25,310 nt of DNA from WQUF01 sp031549885 (GTDB lineage: Bacteria > Bacillota > Clostridia > Clostridiales > Clostridiaceae): contig JAVBPD010000081.1 in the NCBI GenBank assembly GCA_031549885.1, positions 1-25,310 on the forward strand, read 5' to 3'. Below the pieces are notes generated by a model. It saw only the letters and a program-made list of their open reading frames with translations. It ran no database searches and was not told the origin of the DNA. The position numbers and the translations under genes are program-made. Shown here piece after piece: positions 16,857 to 24,358 of the stretch (position 1 is the stretch's first letter; each line of letters opens with the position of its first letter).

Positions 16857-17773
16857 AAAATTTAGTTAAGAATATTTGGAAAATCGCTGCTATGTCTTCT
16901 ATATTTGGAATAATTCTCATAGTTTCTGGTCTAGCTATGGGAGCAAGTAAATCCATGTATTTAGATAGCACAGGAGTTCATGTCTTTAATTTAAAAAAAT
17001 ATAAAACCATAAGCGAATTAAATACAGGGAAGTTTACAAATTTAGATATTATTACCAATTTATCAAATGTTGAATTTATAAAGTCAGATAAATATGGATT
17101 TGAAATAAAATATTATGAGGATAATGCTCCAACTTGGAATTTAAAAGATGGAAAGCTTGAAATAAATTCTAAAGAAAAAGATATTGGGAATTATATAAAT
17201 TTTGGCTTTGATTTTAAAAATAGCGATGACATTTATGTAAAAATATTTTTACCACAAGATGCAGCATTTGATTCTATGAGGATTAATGTTGATATTGGAA
17301 ATATAAAAATTGGAAACTTTTCTTCTAAAATAATTAATGTGGAAAATTCTGTAGGTCAATTACTAATTTCTAATGCTAAAATAGATAATTTTAATGCTAA
17401 GTCTAGCAATGGAAAAATTGAATTGGATAATTGTACAATATCAGACAGTACCATAAGCAATAATACAGGACAAGTAATTGGTAAAAATCTTAAATCATCA
17501 AATTTAAACATTGTAGCAGACATTGGCAATATAGATGTTCAAGGAGAATTTATAGGAAAAACTAAATTGCATAGCGATGTTGGTAAAGTCACATTAATAA
17601 CTTCTAAAAATAAAGAATTTTATAATTACGATTTTTATACAGAAATCGGCAAAATAGAAATTGATAATAAAAAAGAAGAAAGAAAATCAAACTATAAATC
17701 TGAAAAAGGCTTAGAAAATAGTATAGAAATAACTACAAATACTGGAAATATCTTGGTTAATTTTTCAAAGTAA
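16853..17773 (+). CDS. DUF4097 family envelope protein
   Basis: A 306-residue protein with an N-terminal membrane anchor or signal (about 9-31), then an extracytoplasmic repetitive beta domain. Repeated short strands of the type GNIKIGNF, GKIELDN, GNIDVQGEF, GKVTLITS and GNILVNFS are the hallmark of the DUF4097 putative adhesin right-handed beta-solenoid. TTG at 16853 is the start: AAAAGGAGG (16836-16844) sits 8 bases upstream and the codon overlaps the preceding stop. Function is not known for the family; linkage to PadR and HAAS suggests an envelope-stress or membrane-sensing role. A strong terminator follows directly. Confidence 0.85.
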   Translation: MKNLVKNIWKIAAMSSIFGIILIVSGLAMGASKSMYLDSTGVHVFNLKKYKTISELNTGKFTNLDIITNLSNVEFIKSDKYGFEIKYYEDNAPTWNLKDGKLEINSKEKDIGNYINFGFDFKNSDDIYVKIFLPQDAAFDSMRINVDIGNIKIGNFSSKIINVENSVGQLLISNAKIDNFNAKSSNGKIELDNCTISDSTISNNTGQVIGKNLKSSNLNIVADIGNIDVQGEFIGKTKLHSDVGKVTLITSKNKEFYNYDFYTEIGKIEIDNKKEERKSNYKSEKGLENSIEITTNTGNILVNFSK

Positions 17774-17775
17774 AT

Positions 17776-17820
17776 AAATCCTTCTAAAATCAATAAATGA
17801 GATTTTAGAAGGATTTCTTA
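17776..17820 (+). terminator. Intrinsic terminator of the PadR-HAAS-DUF4097 operon
   Basis: A perfect 16-bp stem, AAATCCTTCTAAAATC (17776-17791) with GATTTTAGAAGGATTT (17801-17816), encloses a 9-base loop and starts 3 bases after the stop codon. The following U-tract is short. Confidence 0.8.
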
Positions 17821-17898
17821 CGTTAATTCCAATATATAGATTTTTTTATTTTTTAAAATTTACTATTAATATATAATTTATTAATTTTACAAAATATT

Positions 17899-17929
17899 CT
17901 GACATTTGCCTTTTATTTTGTGATATAAT
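17899..17929 (+). promoter_or_regulatory. Possible promoter of the CapA-like gene
   Basis: CTGACA (17899-17904) and TATAAT (17924-17929) are 19 bases apart, longer than ideal, and lie about 90 bases before the start codon. The preceding terminator means this gene needs its own promoter. I see nothing else in the AT-rich gap 17821-18017. Confidence 0.4.
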
Positions 17930-18017
17930 TATCGAAATATATGTAATTATTTATTTTTAATTTTTTAGAATAATTATAATATAAAACTGCATTAATTTTT
18001 AAGGATGTAGAATTATT

Positions 18018-19364
18018 ATGAAAAAAGAAAGATTCCAAACGGTGCACTATGCTGCCATAACAATAGCCTTAGTCATAGCTAATATATTTATGCTATTTGT
18101 TTTATTAAAACCACATGATGATGTGGATTATGAAAGCAATAAAGCTATAGCTGTAAATATGGCTGATTCACTGCCTGAAACTACAACAGTAATTGATACA
18201 ACGGTAATTAATAGCTCTTCCTTAGCTGTTTTGTCACAAGATATAACTGATGTACCTGTTGATTTATCTGCAAAAGCTACAGTTTCTTTTGCTGGAGATT
18301 TTATGCTTCATTATGGGCCAATGTATGCTGGAAGAAAAGATGATGGAACATTTGATTATACAGAGTTTATGAATGATATTAAACCCTATGTAAATGGTGA
18401 ATTAAATATTTCTGATATTGAAGGGCCTGTAAATGCATTTGGAAATAACGAAGACCTATCCCCAGATTATCATTCATTTAACTATCCACAGCAAATTTTA
18501 GATGGCATGAAATATGCTGGATTTAACACAATTGTAACAGCTAATAATCATGCTTATGACAAAGGCTGGGATGGGCTTGTTCAAATGCGAAAAAATATTA
18601 AAGATGCAGGGCTTGATTTTGTTGGAACCTATATGAGCAAAGAGGAATATGATCAGTATTTTATAAAAGAAATAAATGGCATTAAAATAGGTGTTGTTGC
18701 ATGGTCAGCTCATGACAATGGCCTTGGCCAAATTATGGGTGATAGAGTTTCTTATACTATGCGTAAATTTGATGAGGAATCAATGGACGATGTTCCAAGG
18801 ATGTTAGATGATGTTAATAAGATGAGGCAGCAAGGTGCTGAGGTAATATTAATGCCACTTCATTGGGGAGAAGAATATCAGGATGAGCCTTCTAACATGC
18901 AGCAAAATATTGCAAAAGCTCTTATCGAAGGAGGAGTTGATATTTTAGTTGGCGATCATCCACATTGTGTGCAACCTATGGAAGTTTATAGAGTAAATCG
19001 CAATGGGCGAATAAAAGATGCAATTTGCATATACTCTCTAGGAAACTTTTTTGCAGATCAAATAGCATTGGGAGTGCCAAAAACTCAATATGGTATGCTT
19101 GTTAAAGCTGACATTGTAAGGGATAAAGAAGGAGATGTTACAGTTCAAAATACAAATTATATGCCTACTATTTGTTATACAGATGAAAAAAAGGCGTTGT
19201 TTGGCAATGAAATAGGGTATTCTCTATTACCTGCTGGAAAATATGCAAAAATGGAAACAGCTCCAGAAAATATAAGTTATGAAGTTTGGCAACAAGCTAA
19301 AGATGCATGGGCACATGTATGCCAAATTGTAGGAAATAATGTTAATGCTTATGACGGTAATTAG
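18018..19364 (+). CDS. CapA-type (PGA_cap) membrane-anchored metallophosphatase-like protein
   Basis: A 448-residue protein with one N-terminal transmembrane anchor (about 12-31), a Ser/Thr-rich linker to about 82, then an extracytoplasmic calcineurin-like CapA domain. Metal-site motifs are visible: FAGDFMLH (D94, H98), SDIEGP (D133, E135), TANNHAYD (N177, H178), HWGEEY (H282), VGDHPHCVQ (H314, H316) and YSLGNFF. CapA proteins take part in poly-gamma-glutamate capsule assembly or anchoring, but many homologues sit outside cap operons with unknown roles. No capB or capC is present here, so a polyglutamate role is not supported by context. AAGGATG (18001-18007) lies 10 bases before the ATG. It appears monocistronic, with a terminator just downstream. 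Confidence 0.85.
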   Translation: MKKERFQTVHYAAITIALVIANIFMLFVLLKPHDDVDYESNKAIAVNMADSLPETTTVIDTTVINSSSLAVLSQDITDVPVDLSAKATVSFAGDFMLHYGPMYAGRKDDGTFDYTEFMNDIKPYVNGELNISDIEGPVNAFGNNEDLSPDYHSFNYPQQILDGMKYAGFNTIVTANNHAYDKGWDGLVQMRKNIKDAGLDFVGTYMSKEEYDQYFIKEINGIKIGVVAWSAHDNGLGQIMGDRVSYTMRKFDEESMDDVPRMLDDVNKMRQQGAEVILMPLHWGEEYQDEPSNMQQNIAKALIEGGVDILVGDHPHCVQPMEVYRVNRNGRIKDAICIYSLGNFFADQIALGVPKTQYGMLVKADIVRDKEGDVTVQNTNYMPTICYTDEKKALFGNEIGYSLLPAGKYAKMETAPENISYEVWQQAKDAWAHVCQIVGNNVNAYDGN

Positions 19365-19379
19365 TTGTTAAATCTGTAT

Positions 19380-19420
19380 AGAACTATTGAATATTTAAAA
19401 TTCAATGGTTCTTTTTTTTA
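19380..19420 (+). terminator. Intrinsic terminator after the CapA-like gene
   Basis: AGAACTATTGAAT (19380-19392) pairs with ATTCAATGGTTCT (19400-19412) with one mismatch around a 7-base loop. It runs into an unbroken T-tract (19412-19419). Confidence 0.85.
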
Positions 19421-19480
19421 GATTAAAAAAATTATAAATTGGATATCATTAACTAATACATAATAGAAAGAGTGGATAAA

Positions 19481-20236
19481 TTGGAAAATAATTTACCAAG
19501 ATCTGTAGTATTTCCTGTTGATTTAGAATATAACCATAAAAATTACAGGCCTTTTATTTGTGTTTGCAATTTTGAAAATTATAATAATTATAGAGAAATT
19601 GAAAAATATCTCCATGTAGATGAAGAAGAGTATTTTAACAAATTAAAATTTAAAAAACGAATTAATAGCTATTTGTTAGGCAGATATTCTGCTAAAAAAG
19701 CTATTTCAGCACTTTTAAATAATATAAATTTAAATGATATTTGCATATTAAATGGAATATTTAATGAGCCAATTGTAAAGGTTAACTCATTTAGCCCAAT
19801 GGTAAGCATAACTCATGCCAAAAACATTGGTGCATCAGTAGGTTATTTTCATGAGTGCCCTATGGGAATAGATGTTGAACAAATTGATTCAAGTTTTAAT
19901 GAATTTTTAAAAGAGCATACTACAAATAGTGAAATGGCTCTTATAAAAAATACTTCAATTAATTTAACAGACGGTCTTTTTATAATCTGGGCAGCAAAAG
20001 AGTCTATTTCTAAAACAATAAAAACAGGGTTCCTCTCTCCAATAGATATCTTTGAAATTGATGAAATAATATTTAAAAATATATATTTTATATGTAATTA
20101 TAAGAATTTTCCTATGTTTTCAAGCATTAATTTTATAATATATAGCTATGTATTTTCATTAACTTATCCAAATAAATTATCTATAAAAACAGATATATAT
20201 AATATGATAAAAAAAATTAATGTATTTATGTATTAA
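19481..20236 (+). CDS. Sfp-type 4'-phosphopantetheinyl transferase
   Basis: A 251-residue enzyme that moves phosphopantetheine from coenzyme A to a carrier-domain serine. Family motifs are present: RINSYLLGRYSAKKAI near 60-75, the metal-binding GIDVE (129-133; D131, E133) and WAAKESISKTIKTG (W170, K173, E174, K179). The length fits the Sfp group used by secondary metabolism rather than the ~120-residue AcpS group. It is the only such enzyme in the window and probably primes S737 and S1777 of the NRPS, although about 5 kb and three terminators separate them. I prefer TTG at 19481, with AAAGAGTGG 5 bases upstream; the in-frame GTG at 19472 falls within that binding site and would add three residues. 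Confidence 0.85.
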   Translation: MENNLPRSVVFPVDLEYNHKNYRPFICVCNFENYNNYREIEKYLHVDEEEYFNKLKFKKRINSYLLGRYSAKKAISALLNNINLNDICILNGIFNEPIVKVNSFSPMVSITHAKNIGASVGYFHECPMGIDVEQIDSSFNEFLKEHTTNSEMALIKNTSINLTDGLFIIWAAKESISKTIKTGFLSPIDIFEIDEIIFKNIYFICNYKNFPMFSSINFIIYSYVFSLTYPNKLSIKTDIYNMIKKINVFMY

Positions 20237-20330
20237 TTTTATATAGATTTTACACAATTTACATTTAATTTTTATATATCCACAATATTATATAATTAAA
20301 AATAATCAATAGAGAGGAGAAGTATATAAA

Positions 20331-20789
20331 ATGAAAAATAATAAATTTTTAAATTATTTTTATAAGACTACTTGCTCACTTGTAATTGGTATGTTGTCTA
20401 TATCTACTATTACTATTGCAACCTCAGGTTCTATTACTGCTGCAAGAGCAAAACGAATAGCTCTTAAAAGAGCAGGTGGTGGGGTTGTTGAAGAATGTGA
20501 ATTAAAGACTAGAAATAGAGTAAAGTTCTACGATATTGAAATTGAAAAGTCAAGGATTGATTATGAAGTGGAGGTAAATGCTTCAACTGGTGCTGTTATA
20601 AAATTTGTAAGAGATACTGATGATAGCAGTGATTATGGTGATGCAGATAGTCGCTATGGACGTCCTGGAGATAGCAATTATGTAATATCAACACCAAGTA
20701 GAGGTGGAAATAGCGGTTATAGCAATTATGGAAATAGTAATTACGGAAATAGCAATTATGGAGGAAGCAGTGGCTATGGAGGTAGTTAA
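20331..20789 (+). CDS. Secreted PepSY-domain protein with a Ser/Asn/Tyr/Gly repeat tail
   Basis: A 152-residue exported protein. Residues 1-38 form a signal peptide or anchor (basic start, hydrophobic 15-32). A single PepSY domain follows (about 38-96), with ARAKRIALKRAGGG, YDIEIEKSRIDYEVEVNASTGAVIKF as the recognisable halves. The tail (97-152) is low complexity, rich in S, N, Y and G, with tandem SNYGN units near the end. PepSY domains elsewhere are linked to protease inhibition or envelope sensing; that role is not shown here. AGAGGAGA precedes the ATG by about 9 bases. The stop is 3 bases before the VTC-domain gene, and the GGAGG used by that gene lies within the tail-coding sequence. The tail might be a substrate of the CotH-like kinase encoded downstream. 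Confidence 0.8.
   Translation: MKNNKFLNYFYKTTCSLVIGMLSISTITIATSGSITAARAKRIALKRAGGGVVEECELKTRNRVKFYDIEIEKSRIDYEVEVNASTGAVIKFVRDTDDSSDYGDADSRYGRPGDSNYVISTPSRGGNSGYSNYGNSNYGNSNYGGSSGYGGS
20721..20765 (+). repeat. 15-bp in-frame tandem repeat coding SNYGN
   Basis: Three consecutive units, AGCAATTATGGAAAT (20721-20735), AGTAATTACGGAAAT (20736-20750) and AGCAATTATGGAGGA (20751-20765), encode SNYGN, SNYGN and SNYGG. Units 1 and 2 differ only at synonymous third positions. Related SGY/YGG coding continues on both sides. Confidence 0.85.
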
Positions 20790-20792
20790 TAT

Positions 20793-21458
20793 ATGAGATA
20801 TGAATATAAACATACAATAAATTATTTTGAATATTTAATATTAAAACATAGACTTAATAAATTGTTTCCACATGATACAAATGCAAACGCACAAGGTGAA
20901 TACCTTGTGCGAAGTCTTTATTTTGATGATTCTTTTGATACTGCGCTTTTAGAGAAAATAAATGGAGTAAGTTTTAGAGAAAAATTTCGTCTTCGCTGCT
21001 ACAATAATAATTTTTCTATGATAAAACTTGAGAAAAAATCCAAAATTAAATCATGTTATATAAAAAAAAGTGAAAGTCTCTTAATTGAAGAAGCTTTGAA
21101 AATTATAAATTACGATTTTGATTTTGATAAAAATAATAAACCTCTTACACAAGAACTATGTAGAAAAATGAAGATAAAGTTATTGCGACCTAAAACAATA
21201 GTTGAATATATAAGAGAAGCTTTTATATTTTATCCTGGAAATGTTAGAATCACTATAGATCGAGGTATAAAAACTGCTCTTTCCTCTACAGATTTTCTAA
21301 AACACGATCTTGTGCTTTTGCCAACATCTAATAGTTATGCTATTTTAGAAGTCAAATTTGAAAAATTTATTCCTTCTATAGTTTTAAATGCAATACAAAT
21401 CCCAGGTGTAAGAACTGAAGCCATATCAAAATATGCAGTATCAAGAAGGTTTGATTAA
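20793..21458 (+). CDS. VTC-domain polyphosphate polymerase-like protein
   Basis: A 221-residue soluble protein of the CYTH/triphosphate-tunnel fold VTC domain, the catalytic domain of eukaryotic VTC4, which makes polyphosphate from ATP. It begins RYEYKH (R2, E4, K6), then SLYFDD, REKFRLRCY (about 62-70), MIKLEKKSKIKS (76-87; K78, E80, K81/K82), RPKTIVEYIREAF, RITIDRG and AILEVKFEK. These charged residues match the basic tunnel and metal-binding glutamates of the family. It has no membrane segment. The binding site is GGAGG (20779-20783). The DUF4956 protein encoded next may supply the membrane part. Actual polyphosphate synthesis is inferred, not shown. Confidence 0.85.
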   Translation: MRYEYKHTINYFEYLILKHRLNKLFPHDTNANAQGEYLVRSLYFDDSFDTALLEKINGVSFREKFRLRCYNNNFSMIKLEKKSKIKSCYIKKSESLLIEEALKIINYDFDFDKNNKPLTQELCRKMKIKLLRPKTIVEYIREAFIFYPGNVRITIDRGIKTALSSTDFLKHDLVLLPTSNSYAILEVKFEKFIPSIVLNAIQIPGVRTEAISKYAVSRRFD

Positions 21459-21479
21459 AAAAAGGAGGGATTGGATTAT

Positions 21480-22151
21480 ATGACATTTCAAGATATATTT
21501 AAATCTGGTTTTTTAGACAACGTAACAAGTATAACTATAATGGATATAGCCCTTGGAATTTTTTTATCCTTTACAATAGGGCTTTTCATCTTTTATATAT
21601 ATAAAAAGACTTATCGTGGTATTATGTATTCTGCAAGTTTTGGTACAACCTTAATAGCACTTACTATGATTACAACAATTGTAATACTAGCTGTTACAAG
21701 TAATGTAATATTATCCTTAGGTATGGTAGGTGCATTATCTATTGTCCGCTTCAGAGCAGCCATAAAAGAACCTTTAGATATTGCATTTTTGTTTTGGAGC
21801 ATCGCTGCTGGAATTGTACTTGCAGCAGGTATCATTCCTCTTGCAGTGTTTGGAAGTTTATTTATTGGAGTTATACTAATGATCTTTTCTAATTTTAAAT
21901 CCTATGATAATCCATATATACTGATGGTCCATTGCAAAAATCAAAAAACTGAAGATGCAATTAAGGAGATATTAAAGATAAATGTAAAAAAATTTAATAT
22001 AAAGAGTAAAAGCGTTGAAAATGAAAATATTGAATTAAACTTTGATGTGAGATTAAAAAATGATGATACTTCTTTTATAAATGCTTTATCTAACATACAA
22101 GGAGTATCAAATGTGGTACTTGTAAGCTACAATGGGGATTATATGGGATAA
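21480..22151 (+). CDS. DUF4956 membrane protein
   Basis: A 223-residue protein with three or four hydrophobic helices in the first ~140 residues and a cytosolic C-terminal domain (about 146-223). The family core is the stretch SNVILSLGMVGALSIVRFRAAIKEPLDIAFLFWSIAAGI. The C-terminal part alternates strands and helices and ends in VSNVVLVSYNGDY, similar in outline to ACT/ferredoxin-like regulatory domains. No biochemical function is established; genomes often place it beside VTC-domain and CotH genes, as here, which fits a membrane conduit or partner for polyphosphate synthesis. ATG at 21480 is chosen because AAAGGAGGG (21461-21469) is only 1 base from an in-frame TTG at 21471 but 10 from this ATG. 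Confidence 0.85.
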   Translation: MTFQDIFKSGFLDNVTSITIMDIALGIFLSFTIGLFIFYIYKKTYRGIMYSASFGTTLIALTMITTIVILAVTSNVILSLGMVGALSIVRFRAAIKEPLDIAFLFWSIAAGIVLAAGIIPLAVFGSLFIGVILMIFSNFKSYDNPYILMVHCKNQKTEDAIKEILKINVKKFNIKSKSVENENIELNFDVRLKNDDTSFINALSNIQGVSNVVLVSYNGDYMG

Positions 22152-22167
22152 AGGTAAGGTGTATATT

Positions 22168-23583
22168 ATGCTTAAAAGTAAAAGAATAGATTTTATTTGC
22201 ATTATCTTTTTATTAATTTCAATCGTAGTGACAATGTTATTTATGAATGGTGAAACATTAGGAATTAAAAAGCTTATTTTAACACCTCCATATGCTCTTA
22301 AACTCTTTAATGAAAATATTGTCCATACTATTGATATTATAATAGATAAAGCAATTTGGGATGAATTCTTAGACAATGCAAAGGATGAATCATATATAAA
22401 CTGTAAAGTTATGGTGGATGGAGAGTTGTTTGAAAATGTTGGCATAAGAACAAAAGGCAATAATTCTTTAAATTTAATTTCAAGATATAACTCAAGACGC
22501 TTTAATTTTAAAATTGAATTTGACCACTATGATGATAGTTTTTCATATTATGGCCTTGATAAATTATCTCTTAATTCATCATTTCAAGACAATGCTTACT
22601 TAAAGGATTATATGACTTATGATATGATGGAAAAAATGGGTGTTCCGTCACCTCTTTGTAGCTACTCTTATGTAACAGTAAATAAACAGGATTTTGGACT
22701 TTATGTGGCAATAGAGGAGATTGAAAATTCTTTTGCAAAGCGAAATTTTGGAAAAAATCATGGTCTTTTATATAAACCTGAATATTGGAGTTTAGATGAT
22801 GAAAATGCTGATGTTGCACTTATATATACCAATGATAATTTTGATAGCTACGAAAATATCTTTTTAAATGCTAAATTTGATATTTCTGATAATGATAAAA
22901 AAAGATTGATAAACTCGCTAAAAGAATTAAAAGCTAAAAAAAATATTCCTAAAGCTATTGATGTTGAAAAGACTTTGCGATATTTTACAGTTCAAACATT
23001 TGTTGTAAATCTTGATAGTTATCTTGGACGTACAGGTCACAATTACTATCTGTATGAAAAAGATGGAAAATTATCTATGCTTCCATGGGATTACAATTTA
23101 GCTTATGCAACCTATGCTCTTGGAATATCTAATCCAATTAATGATTCAAACTTATTTGTAAATTATCCTATAGATACTCCGGCTTCTTTAGATATATTAG
23201 AAAAACGACCTATGTTTTATAATCTCATATCTAACTTAGAATATTTAAACATGTATCACTCCTATTTTAAAGAATTCATAGAAATATATTTTAATAGTGG
23301 TTATTTTTCAAAGAAAGTTTCGGATACAAAGTTGCTTATAGCACCTTATGTAAAAAAAGATCCAACAAAGTTTTGCTCATATGAAGATTTTCTCATGGCA
23401 ACTAAAACTTATGAAAATTTCTGTAATCTTCGTGCAATGAGCGTAGAAAAACAAATTTTGGGTATTATTCCGAGAACCTTTGAAGGACAATTAAAAGATA
23501 AGAGCAAATTTATAGATGCATCTAATGTATGGGTTCCTCTTATGGGAGATTTAGAAGATATGGAAAAATTAAAATCACAATGA
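22168..23583 (+). CDS. CotH-type secreted protein kinase-like protein
   Basis: A 471-residue protein with an N-terminal membrane anchor (about 8-27) and an extracytoplasmic CotH domain. CotH proteins are atypical kinases that phosphorylate secreted or spore-coat proteins on serine in Bacillus. Visible signatures are a GIRTKGNNSLN segment, KLSLNSSFQDNAYLKDYMTYDMMEKMGVPSP, LYVAIEEIENSFAKRNFG, VNLDSYLGRTGHNYYLY (likely catalytic D283) and LSMLPWDYNLAY (likely metal-binding D308). The start at 22168 has AAGGTAAGG (about 22151-22159) upstream; an in-frame ATG at 22132 inside the DUF4956 gene would disrupt the signal anchor. It is the last gene of the PepSY-VTC-DUF4956-CotH operon. No coat-protein gene is nearby, so a vegetative envelope substrate is possible. 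Confidence 0.85.
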   Translation: MLKSKRIDFICIIFLLISIVVTMLFMNGETLGIKKLILTPPYALKLFNENIVHTIDIIIDKAIWDEFLDNAKDESYINCKVMVDGELFENVGIRTKGNNSLNLISRYNSRRFNFKIEFDHYDDSFSYYGLDKLSLNSSFQDNAYLKDYMTYDMMEKMGVPSPLCSYSYVTVNKQDFGLYVAIEEIENSFAKRNFGKNHGLLYKPEYWSLDDENADVALIYTNDNFDSYENIFLNAKFDISDNDKKRLINSLKELKAKKNIPKAIDVEKTLRYFTVQTFVVNLDSYLGRTGHNYYLYEKDGKLSMLPWDYNLAYATYALGISNPINDSNLFVNYPIDTPASLDILEKRPMFYNLISNLEYLNMYHSYFKEFIEIYFNSGYFSKKVSDTKLLIAPYVKKDPTKFCSYEDFLMATKTYENFCNLRAMSVEKQILGIIPRTFEGQLKDKSKFIDASNVWVPLMGDLEDMEKLKSQ

Positions 23584-23611
23584 TCATTTAAAATAGTCGT
23601 TGTGATTTTTT
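23571..23611 (+). terminator. Intrinsic terminator after the CotH-like gene
   Basis: AAAATCACAATGA (23571-23583, containing the stop codon) pairs with TCGTTGTGATTTT (23597-23609) with one mismatch. The loop is 13 bases and a T run extends to 23611. Confidence 0.8.
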
Positions 23612-23613
23612 AA

Positions 23614-23622
23614 TGTTATAAT
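23614..23622 (+). promoter_or_regulatory. Possible extended -10 promoter for the two-component system
   Basis: TGTTATAAT matches the TGn-TATAAT extended -10 form and lies between the terminator and the response-regulator gene. No convincing -35 box is spaced correctly, so this rests on the extended -10 alone. Confidence 0.4.
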
Positions 23623-23674
23623 TTAAGAATATATTTAAGCATATATTTATTATATCAATGATATGAGGAGTAAA

Positions 23675-24358
23675 ATGAGTAAAATTTATATTGTTGAAGA
23701 CGATGATACTATAAGAAATATTATAATATATGCGTTAAAATCTAGCGATTTTGATGCAGAAGGTTTTGAAAATAGCGCTGGCTTTTATGATGCAATAAAA
23801 ACAGAATTACCTAAATTAGTTTTACTAGATATTATGCTTCCTGTGGAGGATGGGATTTCAATTTTAAAGAATTTAAAAAATAACAGCCAGACTAAGAATT
23901 TACCTGTTATCATGGTTTCTGCAAAAAGTAGTGAATTTGATCTTGTAACTGGCTTAGATCTTGGAGCAGATGATTATATCACCAAACCATTTTCAGTGCT
24001 GGAACTTATTTCAAGAGTAAAAGCAGTTCTTAGAAGGACCAGCATAAAAAACCATGGTGATGTATTAACAGTAGGAGATTTAACCATATCTCCAAGCAAG
24101 CGAGTAGTGACCTCAATGGGAAAGGAAATTTCCTTAACCTTTAAGGAATTTGAACTTCTTTATTATTTAATGGAAAATGAAGGATTTGTGATGACAAGAG
24201 ATAATATTTTAGATAAAATATGGGGATTTGATTTTCTTGATATAGAAAGCCGTACAGTAGATGTGCATATAAAGACTCTTCGCCAAAAGCTTGAAGGAAG
24301 TGGAAAATATATAAAGACTGTCCGGAATGTTGGATATAAATTAGAGGCTGGTAAATGA
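23675..24358 (+). CDS. OmpR/PhoB-family response regulator
   Basis: A 227-residue DNA-binding response regulator. The receiver domain (about 1-118) has the acidic pocket EDDD (8-11), phospho-acceptor D52 in LLDIMLP, VSAKS, and K104 in DDYITKPFS. The winged-helix effector domain (about 130-226) shows LTFKEFELLYYLMENEGFVMTRDNIL, SRTVDVHIKTLRQKL and TVRNVGYKLE. It resembles PhoB/PhoP-type regulators, but phosphate control cannot be shown from sequence. GAGGAG (23665-23670) is 4 bases before the ATG at 23675; the ATG at 23663 overlaps that site. It overlaps the sensor kinase gene by 4 bases (ATGA), the usual arrangement for a cognate pair. Confidence 0.9.
   Translation: MSKIYIVEDDDTIRNIIIYALKSSDFDAEGFENSAGFYDAIKTELPKLVLLDIMLPVEDGISILKNLKNNSQTKNLPVIMVSAKSSEFDLVTGLDLGADDYITKPFSVLELISRVKAVLRRTSIKNHGDVLTVGDLTISPSKRVVTSMGKEISLTFKEFELLYYLMENEGFVMTRDNILDKIWGFDFLDIESRTVDVHIKTLRQKLEGSGKYIKTVRNVGYKLEAGK

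Noticed and set aside
20258..20296. Promoter for the PepSY-VTC operon (TTTACA and TATAAT)
   Set aside because: The clearest -10 is 27 bases from that -35. Other pairings are weak, so no single promoter can be supported, though one probably lies in 20237-20330.
20674..20786. Tandem repeat as a CRISPR-like array
   Set aside because: Units are 15 bp, contiguous, in frame and coding; there are no spacers.
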